Positions 24,673-33,844 of a DNA stretch of 64,000 bases are shown here, piece by piece (positions within the stretch are counted from its first letter, which is position 1; every line of letters starts with the position of its first letter). The DNA is from an uncultured Eubacteriales bacterium (GTDB taxonomy: Bacteria > Bacillota > Clostridia > Oscillospirales > Acutalibacteraceae), in contig CAKTFN010000007.1 of assembly GCA_934561055.1 (NCBI GenBank), forward strand, positions 1-64,000, written 5' to 3'. The position numbers were made by a program, and so were the translations under genes. A model generated the notes under the pieces. It ran no database searches, had not been told where the DNA came from, and saw only the letters and a program-made list of their open reading frames with translations.

Positions 24673-25764
24673 ATGATAAACAATTTCATTTATGAACAAC
24701 CGGTCAAAATCTACTTCGGAAAAGGCTTTCTTTCAAAGCTTGACGAGGTACTTGACGAAATCGGTTCCGAGTCCTGCGTTCTTGTCACAAGCAAATTCTT
24801 TGCGCCGAAAGCGGACGAAATTCTTAAAAAGAGCGAAAAAATCAAGGCTGTTTTCAGCGGTGTTGTTCCGAACCCGCTTTTGAGCGGAGCGGAAGAAGTC
24901 GTAAAACTCATAAAAGAAAATTCGGCGGACACGGTAATCGCCCTCGGCGGAGGAAGCAGCATTGACACCGCAAAGTTCGCAGCAGCCTGCGCCTTCAGCG
25001 AAAAAACTCCTCACGAGCTTTATCTCAAACAGGATTTTCCGAAAAAGGTTGCAAAAATCGTTGCGATTCCGACAACGTCCGGAACCGGCTCCGAGGTTAC
25101 AAAGGTTTCGGTAATCAGCCACGAAAACGAAAAAAAGAGCATTCACAATCCGGCATTCATGCCGACGGCCGCAATCGTCGATCCTCTGCTCACGATGAGC
25201 GTTCCGGCAAGAACGACGATGATTACCGGAATCGACGCTTTCACCCATGCGATTGAAGCGTACTGGAGCGTGAACCACCAGCCGATTACAGACGGCTTTG
25301 CGATTCAAAGCATCAAACTCATCATCGAAAACCTTGAAAAAGCATATTCCGATCCCGACGAAGAATCAAAAACGAACATGGCTTACGCTTCGCTCCTTGC
25401 CGGGCTTGCGTTTGCGCTTCCGAAAACGGCGGCCTGCCATGCGTGCAGTTTTCCGCTTTCGGCGAACTGGCACCTTCCCCACGGCGAAGCCTGCGCCCTC
25501 ACGCTTGACAGCCTCATGCTCCTCAACAACTCGCAAAGGCTTGAGGAGCTTTCAAAGCAAGTCGGAGCCGAAAGTACGGAAAAGCTTGCGGAATATATCA
25601 GACATTTGAAAGAAATTTCCGGCCTTTGCACAAAGCTTTCGCAGCTCGGAGAAGTTGACATTGACATGCTTTCAAGAGAAAGCGCAAAACATCCGCTCAT
25701 GGCGAACAACCCGGTGAAGCTCACCGAGGAAGACTTGAGGAAGATGTTTGAAAAACTTAAATAA
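24673..25764 (+). CDS. Iron-containing alcohol dehydrogenase
   Basis: A 363-residue member of the group III (iron-dependent) alcohol dehydrogenases. The nucleotide-binding GGGSSIDTAK and the domain boundary PTTSGTGSEV are present. Metal ligands are seen in GIDAFTHAIEAY (Asp, His) and later in ACHACSFPLSANWHLPHGEA (two His). It is about 20 residues shorter than typical family members. It likely reduces an aldehyde or oxidises an alcohol with NAD(P)H in the cytoplasm; the substrate cannot be told from the sequence. It is a single-gene unit with its own promoter and a terminator shared with the convergent MATE gene. AAGGGG precedes the ATG. Confidence 0.9.
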   Translation: MINNFIYEQPVKIYFGKGFLSKLDEVLDEIGSESCVLVTSKFFAPKADEILKKSEKIKAVFSGVVPNPLLSGAEEVVKLIKENSADTVIALGGGSSIDTAKFAAACAFSEKTPHELYLKQDFPKKVAKIVAIPTTSGTGSEVTKVSVISHENEKKSIHNPAFMPTAAIVDPLLTMSVPARTTMITGIDAFTHAIEAYWSVNHQPITDGFAIQSIKLIIENLEKAYSDPDEESKTNMAYASLLAGLAFALPKTAACHACSFPLSANWHLPHGEACALTLDSLMLLNNSQRLEELSKQVGAESTEKLAEYIRHLKEISGLCTKLSQLGEVDIDMLSRESAKHPLMANNPVKLTEEDLRKMFEKLK

Positions 25765-25780
25765 CCGACAGAAAAGCTGT

Positions 25781-25812
25781 GCCGAATGTATGCGATTTAC
25801 ATTCGGCGCGGT
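25781..25812. terminator. Terminator between the alcohol dehydrogenase and MATE genes
   Basis: Perfect 10-bp stem GCCGAATGTA / TACATTCGGC with a seven-base loop, then GCGGTTTTT on the plus strand. It lies between two convergent genes. Confidence 0.75.
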
Positions 25813-25814
25813 TT

Positions 25815-27152
25815 TTATGTCATATTCTTTTTTGCTTTTCTTTTCAGACTCACGCAGAGCATTACAACCGAAACACCCGTTGAAATCAGGTTTGAAAGCA
25901 CATATGCCGTCCAAACGCCCGGAGGACCGAAAGTCCCGGCCATCGGTTTTGTTATAAGAAAAACCGCAACCGGAAGAACCGAATACAGAACAAACGGCGA
26001 GATGCTTTTTCCCTGTGCCTGAAAGAGACTTGCGGCAAGCAGATGCGAAAAAGAAAAAGGCAAAGCAAATGAAACAGCCTTTAATCCGTTTGCCGAAGTT
26101 TCAATCATCAACTCGCTTTTCGTAAAAACTCCGACAAGCGGTTCTGCAAACAGAAAAAGCAATACCGCCGCAATTATTGAATACGCAAGGCAAGCACCGT
26201 AGCAGAATTCAAACACTTTTATTACACGGCTTTTGTTCCTGCTTCCGATATTATAGCCTGCAATCGGAGAAAGCGTCATTGAAAAAGCAGTGAACGGAAC
26301 CACCGCAAAAGTCAGAATTTTTCCGATGTATGCAAAGCTGTTCACTCCGTCGGTTCCGGAAATATCACTCAGAATATTGTTGATTGCAAATGTCAGAACG
26401 GAAAGGGTTCCCATTTGAATAACCGACGGAAAACCGACAAGCAAAATTTCTTTCAGCAGGGATTTTGAAAGCTTTTTCTTTGAAAAATCAAGCGACGTCA
26501 ATCTTTTGAAAAAAAACAAACTCATTGACGCACTCGTCATTTGACAAATAACCGTTGCCAAAGCAGAACCGATAACGCCCCAGCCGAGCACGATGATAAA
26601 AACCGCATCAAGAATTATGTTCACCGAAACCGGAATCACCCAAATGAGAAGTGCATATTTCATTTTTCCTTCCGCTCTGATTATCGAAGAAAAGCCCGTT
26701 GAAAAAATGTTGCCGGCAAGTATTATCGTGTAATATTGCTTCGCCGATTCATACAATTCCGGTGTAACCCCCAAAAGATTCAGCATCGGTTTCATTGTCA
26801 CAAAACCGAAAATTGTTATCAGAATTGCCGACGAATAAAAAGCCAGCATTGCGTTATATGCCGCATTGCCCGCTTTTTCGGGTGAGTTTTCACCGAGGGC
26901 ACGGGAAACAACAGAAGCCGCTCCGGATCCGACAGCAGTTGAAATCGCACTCTGAAAAATCACAAAAGGCAATATTAATGAAATTCCTCCCATTGCGTTG
27001 TCACCGACGGCACGACTTACAAAAAGTGCATCGATTACAGTATAAAGAGAGTTGAACAAAAGTGCGGCAAACGTTGAAAAAAAGCAGCTCATTACAAGCT
27101 TCGGCACACTTTCATTTCCCATTCGCTCGGCGTCCGATCCGTTACCGTTCAT
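25815..27152 (-). CDS. MATE family efflux transporter
   Basis: A 445-residue multidrug/toxin extrusion-type membrane protein with about 12 hydrophobic segments in two similar halves, for example MSCFFSTFAALLFNSLYTVID, followed by FVSRAVGDNAMGGISL in the first half and GFPSVIQMGTLSVLTFAINN in the second. MATE proteins export cationic drugs using Na+ or H+. The start at 27152 (MNGNGSDAE) overlaps the upstream kinase-like gene by 11 bases, so the two are coupled. The longer frame starting at 27203 would lie inside that gene and lacks a ribosome site. Together with the APH-like kinase and the divergent AraC regulator it looks like a self-contained resistance or export module. Confidence 0.85.
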   Translation of the reverse strand: MNGNGSDAERMGNESVPKLVMSCFFSTFAALLFNSLYTVIDALFVSRAVGDNAMGGISLILPFVIFQSAISTAVGSGAASVVSRALGENSPEKAGNAAYNAMLAFYSSAILITIFGFVTMKPMLNLLGVTPELYESAKQYYTIILAGNIFSTGFSSIIRAEGKMKYALLIWVIPVSVNIILDAVFIIVLGWGVIGSALATVICQMTSASMSLFFFKRLTSLDFSKKKLSKSLLKEILLVGFPSVIQMGTLSVLTFAINNILSDISGTDGVNSFAYIGKILTFAVVPFTAFSMTLSPIAGYNIGSRNKSRVIKVFEFCYGACLAYSIIAAVLLFLFAEPLVGVFTKSELMIETSANGLKAVSFALPFSFSHLLAASLFQAQGKSISPFVLYSVLPVAVFLITKPMAGTFGPPGVWTAYVLSNLISTGVSVVMLCVSLKRKAKKNMT

Positions 27153-28128
27153 TTTCAAGCACCCTAAATCCGCGTTTGTAAACAAATGCACTTGAAAAGA
27201 CATTCCGCCACCAGCCGAAATTTTTCGGAGTATAACGATAATATTTTTCGGTTTCCTGAATCAGACCCATAAGAAGGTCGGCAAACGCAAAACGAATATT
27301 TTCCTCCCTGCCGTTTCCGATTTTTGTTTTTGAAAAAGCGTTATACGCTTTTTTAACCTCGTTTTTTTCTGAGAACCCTTTCATAAAATCAAGGCATATA
27401 AAGTCAAAAATCGGATCTCCGTAAAATGACCGTTCCGGATCAATCCAATAAAGTTTGAGCTTTCCGTTTTCTCTTTTGCAAATAATGTTGACTTCCCAAA
27501 GATCATAATTTATCATTGTTCCTTTAACATTTTCAAGAATCGTCCTGTTCTTTTCAATAAGAGATAACGCACGCATTCCCCGCTTTGTTTTGTGTCCCGT
27601 TCTTTCGCAGTCATTAACCAAATTTTGAAAAATACTTTTGAGCGCCGTATACCAATCATCATACAATTCATTTTGAATGTATCCAAACTTTTCGGACTTG
27701 ATTTTATGCAACTTTGAAAGCATCACGGGAAGCTCCTGCTTTACAAATTTCTTTTCTTCCTCGCTCAGTGTTGCCTTGTCAAGCGTTTTTCCGTCAATTT
27801 TTTCCATTATGAAATAGTCGCAAGGAATGATCGTTCTTGAAAAGTCCTCATAATATATTTTCGGAATTGAAATATCGGTCTTTTCCTTCATTGTTTTGTA
27901 CCAAAAAACTTCCGAACGCATAATGTCCTTTTCATAGGTGAGAACCGGCTGATTCGGAAGCGGTGCAATTTTAAGAGCATATTCTTTTCCGCCGGCGGTC
28001 ACGGAAAAAACGGCATTGTATTCTCCTGCGCCAAGCGGTTCGATTTTTCCCGCACCGTTGATTCCGGCATTTTCAAAAATTTCAACGATTTTTTCATTTG
28101 AAATTTCAATTTTTGTTTTACTGATCAT
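27142..28128 (-). CDS. Aminoglycoside-phosphotransferase-like kinase
   Basis: A 328-residue protein with the APH/choline-kinase fold. Glycine-rich GAGEYNAVF and the Lys in YALKIAP form the ATP site. The catalytic loop reads NYDLWEVN (about residue 207), where the usual His is Asn but the Asp and the second Asn are kept. The DFG-equivalent is the Asp in IDPERSFYGDPIFDF. Relatives phosphorylate aminoglycosides, macrolides or sugars such as fructosamine; the real substrate is unknown. GAGGTGAT precedes the ATG. The gene is followed by an overlapping MATE transporter and is divergent from an AraC-type activator 127 bases away. Confidence 0.75.
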   Translation of the reverse strand: MISKTKIEISNEKIVEIFENAGINGAGKIEPLGAGEYNAVFSVTAGGKEYALKIAPLPNQPVLTYEKDIMRSEVFWYKTMKEKTDISIPKIYYEDFSRTIIPCDYFIMEKIDGKTLDKATLSEEEKKFVKQELPVMLSKLHKIKSEKFGYIQNELYDDWYTALKSIFQNLVNDCERTGHKTKRGMRALSLIEKNRTILENVKGTMINYDLWEVNIICKRENGKLKLYWIDPERSFYGDPIFDFICLDFMKGFSEKNEVKKAYNAFSKTKIGNGREENIRFAFADLLMGLIQETEKYYRYTPKNFGWWRNVFSSAFVYKRGFRVLENER

Positions 28129-28207
28129 ATTATCACCTCACAAAACGATTTTATCAACTTAAAGAAACAAAATATACAACAATTCAGACAATTATAAAAC
28201 AAATCAG

Positions 28208-28236
28208 TTGTACGAAAGAAAATAATATGCTATCAT
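28208..28236 (+). promoter_or_regulatory. Promoter of the AraC-family regulator gene
   Basis: TTGTAC (28208-28213), 17-base spacer, TATCAT (28231-28236) with TGC before the -10. It lies in the 127-bp divergent region shared with the kinase-MATE operon. Confidence 0.65.
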
Positions 28237-28255
28237 AAAATCGAGGTGAAAGCGA

Positions 28256-28996
28256 ATGAATTTTGAATCAAAAAAATATATAGATGTTCTTGAAAGCGAG
28301 AGTCTTTTTGAATACCGGGAAAACGGGCTTTTACGGACTTCGTACGAAACGGAAAAACGACTTTATTCATTCATAAAAAACGGCGACGTCGAGAACGCAA
28401 AAAAAGCCGGAGAAATTTTAAAAACACAAAAAATCGTTGCCGGAAAACTTTCCGACAACTCATTGACGCACATGAAATATTGGGCGGTATGCTGCATTAC
28501 TCTTGCAACAAGATCCGCAATCGAAGGAGGTCTTGACGAGAACATTGCGTATACATATGCAGACAAAACGATTATGAAAATTGATAAAATGAACAGCGAG
28601 AGCGAAATTTTTTCAACAATTTTAAACGAGTATGTAAAAATTTCGGTTATGGTCTGCGAAAATCACAAAGAAAAACCGTGTTCGGTAACAATAAAAAGAT
28701 GTCTTCATTACATCAGCACTCACCTTCACGAAAAGCTTTCCGTTCGTGAGCTTTCTTCATATTGCGGATTAAGTCCGGATCATTTTTCAAAAATTTTCAA
28801 AAGTGAAGTCGGTATTATCCCTTCAAGATATATCCGGCGCAAAAAGCTTGAAGCGGCAAAAGAAATGCTCCTTTCGGGAAGAAGCATTTCGGAAACCGCT
28901 CACTTTCTCGGCTTTTGTTCGGACAGCTATTTCATCGACTGTTTCAAAAACGAGTTTTCAAAAACACCGGGAGAATTTTTAAAAACTTCCGATTGA
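28256..28996 (+). CDS. AraC-family transcriptional regulator
   Basis: A 246-residue regulator. Residues about 148-245 form the double helix-turn-helix DNA-binding domain: LHEKLSVRELSSYCGLSPDHFSKIFK, interrupted only by normal family variation, then AKEMLLSGRSISETAHFLGFCSDSYFIDCFK and the end motif FSKTPGEFLK. The N-terminal 140 residues are mostly helical and are not a recognisable cupin, so its signal is unknown. GAGGTGAAAGCG precedes the ATG. It is divergent from the APH-like kinase and MATE genes and is their most likely regulator, judged from position alone. The stop lies two bases from the stop of the convergent M23-SH3 gene. Confidence 0.88.
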   Translation: MNFESKKYIDVLESESLFEYRENGLLRTSYETEKRLYSFIKNGDVENAKKAGEILKTQKIVAGKLSDNSLTHMKYWAVCCITLATRSAIEGGLDENIAYTYADKTIMKIDKMNSESEIFSTILNEYVKISVMVCENHKEKPCSVTIKRCLHYISTHLHEKLSVRELSSYCGLSPDHFSKIFKSEVGIIPSRYIRRKKLEAAKEMLLSGRSISETAHFLGFCSDSYFIDCFKNEFSKTPGEFLKTSD

Positions 28997-28997
28997 C

Positions 28998-29855
28998 TCA
29001 TATTTTTTCGCAGTATTCCAAACTCACCCAGCCGCTCGGGGTTTTTCCCCAACCGTTTTTGACTTCGCTCACGGTGAAAACCGTTCCGTTGACGTAGCCG
29101 TTGACTTCGCCGCCGAGAAGGGAACGAACCTGACTTTGCGCGTCTTTTGTCAGTTCGTCGAATTTGAGATAGGGATACTTTGTTCCCGGACCTTTTCGGA
29201 CATTCAAGACCCTTGCCTTCGTGACTTTATAATTTCCGGCGGGATAGGTTTTTTTGGTTTTCGCCGGTTTCGTTTCCGGCGTTTCGGCTTTCGGAAGAGA
29301 TTTGAAAACGAGCCCTTTTGAGTCGATAACCTTTGTGAAAGAGCGGTCAAGATAAAAGAGCTCTTCCGGCTTGAACGCACCGTTCGCCGTTGAAAGCACC
29401 CACTTGCTTTTTGAGTTGAGTACCCAGCCGTTTCCGGTGATTGTTCCCTTTCCGCCGCTCATGTGAAGATGGTTTCCCGTTGCTCCGTCGGTTCCTTCAC
29501 GGCAAATTCTTTCGCCGCGTTTGAATTTTTGACCGACAGAAAGACGCTTCAGGTCGGAATCGTCGGGATGAGTAATTTGAATCGTGAAATAATCGGTCGT
29601 TGAGTCGGCAAAGAAAACCTTTTTCGTTGACTGAAGCCAGATTGTGTTCGTTCCGCCGTTTCCGACGCCGTAAATCCGCAAAAGCTTCATCTCGTCGCAC
29701 GGGCAGTAAAACCATTCTCTTCCGCCGTCGCTGCACGCTTCGTCAATCGGGTAATCCTTCGGGGTTCCGGTCGTGTGCGGATAATGCGAAGTTGAGCCGA
29801 GATACGTTTGAGTTATTCTCATGACTTTCGTCGGATAGACAAGATAGTTTTTCAT
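28998..29855 (-). CDS. M23-type peptidase with SH3 domain (endolysin-like)
   Basis: A 285-residue protein with an N-terminal LytM/M23-like region: a His in STSHYPHTTGTPKDYPIDEA, the Asp in PIDEA, and the HxH zinc motif in GATGNHLHMSGG (about residue 128). From about 207 to the end it has a bacterial SH3 domain (KVTKARVLNVRKGPGTKYPY). Such proteins cut peptide cross-links in peptidoglycan. No signal peptide follows the chosen start at 29855, which has AAAGGGG upstream. That is typical of phage endolysins released through a holin, and no other phage gene is nearby. A longer frame with a hydrophobic N-terminus (to 29930) exists but lacks a ribosome site; if used, it could act as a signal anchor. 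Confidence 0.75.
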   Translation of the reverse strand: MKNYLVYPTKVMRITQTYLGSTSHYPHTTGTPKDYPIDEACSDGGREWFYCPCDEMKLLRIYGVGNGGTNTIWLQSTKKVFFADSTTDYFTIQITHPDDSDLKRLSVGQKFKRGERICREGTDGATGNHLHMSGGKGTITGNGWVLNSKSKWVLSTANGAFKPEELFYLDRSFTKVIDSKGLVFKSLPKAETPETKPAKTKKTYPAGNYKVTKARVLNVRKGPGTKYPYLKFDELTKDAQSQVRSLLGGEVNGYVNGTVFTVSEVKNGWGKTPSGWVSLEYCEKI

Positions 29856-29922
29856 AGCGTTTCCCCTTTCGCTGCTGATTGCATTAATATCATATGCAAA
29901 AAAGAGGAAAATGATAAAAGGC

Positions 29923-29965
29923 AAAATCAAAGACCGACTGAGCGCTGTGTAAACTCAATCGGTCT
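29923..29965 (-). terminator. Terminator of the glnN-asnB operon
   Basis: Minus-strand stem AAGACCGATTGAG / CTCAGTCGGTCTT with one mismatch and an 11-base loop, followed by TGATTTT. It lies about 30 bases after the asnB stop. Confidence 0.7.
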
Positions 29966-29997
29966 TGTTATACGAACGGCTTTCGCCGAGGGTATGT

Positions 29998-31578
29998 TTA
30001 TTTTCCGCTGTCACCGTAGTTTGAAAGAACACGGGCGGACGGGTCATTGACGTTGCAGCCTTCCCAGTTCCTGTTCGGCATCCAGAAATCGGCAACCATC
30101 TGCGCCTGTCCGGGATAATATTTTTCAAAAAGTTCCCGGTAAAGGAGCGATTCCTTTGTGAACGGAGCGGCAAAGGTATATTTCTTTTTCTTTTCTTCAA
30201 ATTCTTCGTCGGTATAGGTTCTTTCCGCAAGAGCTTTAAGGTCGTCAACCATTGAGTGACCGACTGCGTCGGAAAACGCCGCCTTTTCACGCATGAGAAT
30301 GTCATAAGGAAGATAATCGCCTTCAAAAGCGTGGCGGAGAAGATACTTTCCTTTGTTATATCTGTTCATCTTGATTTCGGGGTCGAGAGCCATGATATAC
30401 TTTACAAAATCAAGGTCGCCGAACGGAACCCTCGCTTCAAGCGAGTTGACCGAAATGCAGCGGTCTGCACGAAGAACGTCATACATATAAAGCTCGTGAA
30501 CACGCTTTTGCGCTTCCTTTTGAAATTCTTCCGCCGAGGGGGCAAAATCGGTATATTTATAGCCGAAAAGCTCATCCGAAACTTCACCGGTGAGAATAAC
30601 TCTCAAGTCGGTGTTTTCGTGGATGTACTTGCAAACGAGATACATTCCGATCGAAGCACGGATTGTTGTGATGTCATATGTTCCGAGAAGAGCAACAACT
30701 TTTTCAAGTGCGTCAAGAACATCCTTTTCGGTAATGATTACCTCGGTATGCTCCGCTCCGATATAATCGGCAACCTCTTTTGCATATTTGAGGTCGATTG
30801 CGTCGGTGCTCATTCCGATTGCAAAGGTCTTGATTTTTTCCTTTGAAAGCTTTGCGGCAACGCTGCAAACGAGCGAGGAATCAAGTCCGCCGGAAAGAAG
30901 ATAGCCGACCGGAACGTCCGAATCAAGACGTTTTTCGATTCCGGCAACAAGTTTGTCATGAATCTTTTTGCAAGCGGTTTCAACGCTGTCTTTAATAACC
31001 TTGTCCGGAACGCTGATGTCACAATAGCAGGTGAACTTTCCTTCTTTATAGTAATGTCCCGGAGGGAAAGGCATGATTTCTTCCGTGAGGCCGACAAGGT
31101 TCTTCGCCTCGCTCGCAAAAAGCATTTTTCCCTCTTTGTCAAGGCCGTAAAAAAGCGGTCTGATTCCGATCGGGTCACGCGCGGCAATATATTCATGCGT
31201 TTTTCCGTCATAAATAATCAAGGCAAACTCGGCGTCGAGCTTTTTGAACATTTCCGTTCCGTATTCTTCGTAAAGCGGAAGAAGAAGCTCGCAATCGGAA
31301 TCGCTTTTGAAGCTGTAGCCCTTTTTACAAAGCTCCTTTTTGAGCTTTCTGAAGCCGTAAAGTTCGCCGTTGCAGACAACGAAACTTCCGTTTCTTTCAA
31401 ACGGCTGCATTCCGCTTTCGTCAACGCCCATGATTGCAAGACGGTGAAAACCGAGAAAGCCCTTTCCCGTGTTTATCACACGGGACATATCCGGGCCTCT
31501 TGAAATTGTTTTTTCAAAGCCTTTTTGAAATTCTTCAAGCGGCAGGCTTTCGCCGCAATATCCCATTATTGAACACAT
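29998..31578 (-). CDS. asnB: Asparagine synthase (glutamine-hydrolysing)
   Basis: AsnB makes asparagine from aspartate, ATP and glutamine. The 526-residue protein begins MCSIMGYCG: Cys2 is the class II amidotransferase nucleophile, which fixes the start at 31578. FVVCNGELYGFRKLK and other blocks complete the glutaminase domain (about 1-190). The synthetase domain has the pyrophosphate loop YLLSGGLDSSLVCS and TGEVSDELFGYKYTDFAPS. AGGGG lies rather far (about 13 bases) upstream. The gene begins 20 bases after glnN, so glutamine made by GlnN can directly feed it, and both would be under the glnN leader. Confidence 0.94.
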   Translation of the reverse strand: MCSIMGYCGESLPLEEFQKGFEKTISRGPDMSRVINTGKGFLGFHRLAIMGVDESGMQPFERNGSFVVCNGELYGFRKLKKELCKKGYSFKSDSDCELLLPLYEEYGTEMFKKLDAEFALIIYDGKTHEYIAARDPIGIRPLFYGLDKEGKMLFASEAKNLVGLTEEIMPFPPGHYYKEGKFTCYCDISVPDKVIKDSVETACKKIHDKLVAGIEKRLDSDVPVGYLLSGGLDSSLVCSVAAKLSKEKIKTFAIGMSTDAIDLKYAKEVADYIGAEHTEVIITEKDVLDALEKVVALLGTYDITTIRASIGMYLVCKYIHENTDLRVILTGEVSDELFGYKYTDFAPSAEEFQKEAQKRVHELYMYDVLRADRCISVNSLEARVPFGDLDFVKYIMALDPEIKMNRYNKGKYLLRHAFEGDYLPYDILMREKAAFSDAVGHSMVDDLKALAERTYTDEEFEEKKKKYTFAAPFTKESLLYRELFEKYYPGQAQMVADFWMPNRNWEGCNVNDPSARVLSNYGDSGK

Positions 31579-31598
31579 AAAAGAGAGTTTCCCCTTCC

Positions 31599-33689
31599 TT
31601 ATCTGACGGAGAAAAGAAGTTCGCCGTATGAAGGATACGGCCATTTCTCCTTCGGTGCGATTGTTTCAATTTCGTCAACGGAAATTCTGAGAACACGCAT
31701 ATCGTCAAGAATCTTTGTTTTATAGAAATCTGCAAGTTCTGTGAAATCTTCGATTGACTTTGAGGAAAGAAGGTCTTCTTCAAGCTTTCTGACCGCTCTG
31801 AACGCAGCGCCGATGAGGGCGGAAACGCTCTTGACCGTTTCCTTTTCATAGGTACAGTCGGCTTCGGGCATGAAGGCCGCTTTCTTTGCGGCGCCGTCGG
31901 CAAGTTCACACGAGAAATCGCTCATTGCGGGAAGAATGTCTTTTCTTACCATATCGAGCATTGTGAGAGCTTCGATGTTGATAACCTTGCAATAATTTTC
32001 AAGGCGAACTTCATGACGTGCGGTAATTTCCGGAACGGTGAGAACCTTATGATCGGTGAAGAGCTTTACGTTCTTGTCGTCAAGCATATGAGCGAGCGCA
32101 TCCGGAGTTGTTTTGAGGTTTTTGAGGCCTCTCTTTTCAGCTTCGGCAATCCACGAATCGTCATAGCCGTCTCCGTTGAAGATGATTCTCTTATGTTCTT
32201 TGATCGTTTTCTTGATGAGGTCGTGAAGCTGAGCTTCAAAGTCTTTGGAGCCTTCAAGCTCGTCGGCGAACTGCTTGAGTTCTTCGGCAACCGAAGTGTT
32301 GAGAACGGTGTTTGCGCAGGAAACCGAAGAAGCCGAACCGAGCATACGGAATTCAAACTTGTTTCCGGTGAAGGCGAACGGACTTGTTCTGTTTCTGTCG
32401 GTGGTATCCTTCGGGAACTTGGGAAGAGTGTGAACGCCGATTCTCATAAGTTCCTTCTGCTTCGGGTCAAAATGTTCGTCGTTTTCGATTGCGTCAAGAA
32501 TTTCCGAAAGATCCGTGCCGAGGAACATTGAAACGATTGCCGGAGGCGCTTCGTTTGCACCGAGTCTGTGGTCGTTTCCTGCCGAAGCAACGGAAATTCT
32601 CAAAAGCTCCTGATATTCGTCAACAGCCTTGATTACCGCACAAAGGAAAAGAAGGAACTGAGCGTTTTCATACGGTGTTTCACCCGGTTCAAGGAGGTTG
32701 ACTCCCGTATCGGTTGAAATTGACCAGTTGTTATGCTTTCCGCTTCCGTTGACGCCGGCAAACGGCTTTTCATGAAGAAGGCAAACCATTCCGTGCCTTT
32801 TTGCAACCTTCTGCATAATTTCCATTGTGAGCTGGTTGTGGTCGGCGGCAATATTCGTTGTTGTGAAAATCGGAGCCATTTCGTGCTGTGCCGGAGCAAC
32901 TTCGTTATGTTCGGTTTTTGCAAGAACACCGACCTTCCAAAGTTCTTCGTTGAGTTCTTTCATGTATTCGGCAACACGGGGTTTGATTGTGCCGAAGTAA
33001 TGGTCGTCAAGTTCCTGTCCCTTCGGTGCGCGTGCGCCGAAAAGAGTGCGGCCGGTATAAATGAGATCCTTGCGTTTATTATAAGCTTTTTCGTCAACAA
33101 GAAAATACTCCTGTTCGGGGCCAACGGTCGTTTTAACCGATTTTACGTCCTCGTTTCCGAAAAGTTTGAGAACACGAAGAGCCTGGCGGTTGATTGCTTC
33201 CATCGAACGAAGAAGAGCGGTTTTCTGGTCAAGAGCTTCGCCGCCGTAAGAGCAGAAAACGGTCGGAATGCAAAGAACGCCGTCTTTGATGAACGCATAA
33301 GAAGTTGCGTCCCAAGCGGTGTAACCTCTCGCTTCAAACGTTGCGCGAAGTCCGCCCGAAGGGAACGAAGAAGCGTCCGGTTCGCCTCTGATGAGCTCTT
33401 TTCCGGAGAATTCCATGATTACCTTTCCGTTTTTCGGAGAGATGAAGCTGTCATGCTTTTCGGCGGTTACGCCGGTCATCGGCTGGAACCAATGGGTATA
33501 ATGAGTTGCTCCTTTTTCGATTGCCCAATCTTTCATTGCATTGGCAACAACGTTCGCAACGCTGATTTCAAGATGTTTTCCGTCTTTGATTGTTTTCTGA
33601 AGGATTTTGTAAGTTTCTTTCGGTAATCTTGCTTCCATTGCGGCGTCGTCAAACACCATTGAACCGAAAATTTCTGTTACACTTTTCAT
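31599..33689 (-). CDS. glnN: Type III glutamine synthetase
   Basis: Makes glutamine from glutamate, ammonia and ATP; type III enzymes are large homododecamers common in Bacteroides, cyanobacteria and gut Clostridia. The 696-residue length is typical. Diagnostic blocks include GGLRATFEARGYTAWD, TVGPEQEYFLVD, HNEVAPAQHEMAP (metal ligands), GVNGSGKHNNWSIST and ASAGNDHRLGANEAPPA. The start at 33689 (MKSVTEIFG) has GGAAAGGAAG upstream. It is the first gene of a two-gene operon with asnB and lies behind a 140-base leader with two terminator-like hairpins (33700-33844), suggesting control by transcription attenuation. Confidence 0.95.
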   Translation of the reverse strand: MKSVTEIFGSMVFDDAAMEARLPKETYKILQKTIKDGKHLEISVANVVANAMKDWAIEKGATHYTHWFQPMTGVTAEKHDSFISPKNGKVIMEFSGKELIRGEPDASSFPSGGLRATFEARGYTAWDATSYAFIKDGVLCIPTVFCSYGGEALDQKTALLRSMEAINRQALRVLKLFGNEDVKSVKTTVGPEQEYFLVDEKAYNKRKDLIYTGRTLFGARAPKGQELDDHYFGTIKPRVAEYMKELNEELWKVGVLAKTEHNEVAPAQHEMAPIFTTTNIAADHNQLTMEIMQKVAKRHGMVCLLHEKPFAGVNGSGKHNNWSISTDTGVNLLEPGETPYENAQFLLFLCAVIKAVDEYQELLRISVASAGNDHRLGANEAPPAIVSMFLGTDLSEILDAIENDEHFDPKQKELMRIGVHTLPKFPKDTTDRNRTSPFAFTGNKFEFRMLGSASSVSCANTVLNTSVAEELKQFADELEGSKDFEAQLHDLIKKTIKEHKRIIFNGDGYDDSWIAEAEKRGLKNLKTTPDALAHMLDDKNVKLFTDHKVLTVPEITARHEVRLENYCKVINIEALTMLDMVRKDILPAMSDFSCELADGAAKKAAFMPEADCTYEKETVKSVSALIGAAFRAVRKLEEDLLSSKSIEDFTELADFYKTKILDDMRVLRISVDEIETIAPKEKWPYPSYGELLFSVR

Positions 33690-33699
33690 GATAAAACTT

Positions 33700-33844
33700 C
33701 CTTTCCGATAATAAAAAAAGCGACAAAGACACCTGCAGAGCATTTCTGCACGACGTCCTTGTCGCTGATTTTTACTTTAATAAAAAAGCAAAAACCACAG
33801 ACAATTATTCTTGTCTGCGGCTTCCTTGTCGCTTTATGTGAGGT
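33700..33844 (-). promoter_or_regulatory. Two-hairpin leader / putative attenuator of glnN
   Basis: On the minus strand the leader holds two similar units. Each begins AGCGACAAGG (33824-33833 and 33757-33766). Unit 1 continues into a 10-bp stem, CCGCAGACAA / TTGTCTGTGG, with a six-base loop (33795-33820), then TTTTTGCTTTTTT. Unit 2 folds into a long stem, AGCGACAA / TTTGTCGCT (33719-33766), with an inner TGCAGA/TCTGCA hairpin, then T7. Both look like intrinsic terminators ahead of the glnN ribosome site. The loops do not show the A1-G4 hexaloop pair of ANTAR targets. The class is unknown to me. Confidence 0.65.

Noticed and set aside
32733..33626. A 297-codon open frame on the plus strand
   Set aside because: Antisense to glnN; GlnN has full-length family motifs and a ribosome site, this frame has neither.
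33719..33820. ANTAR-type two-hexaloop antitermination site ahead of glnN
   Set aside because: The first hairpin has a six-base loop but not the A1/G4 bases, and the second has a five- or seven-base loop.
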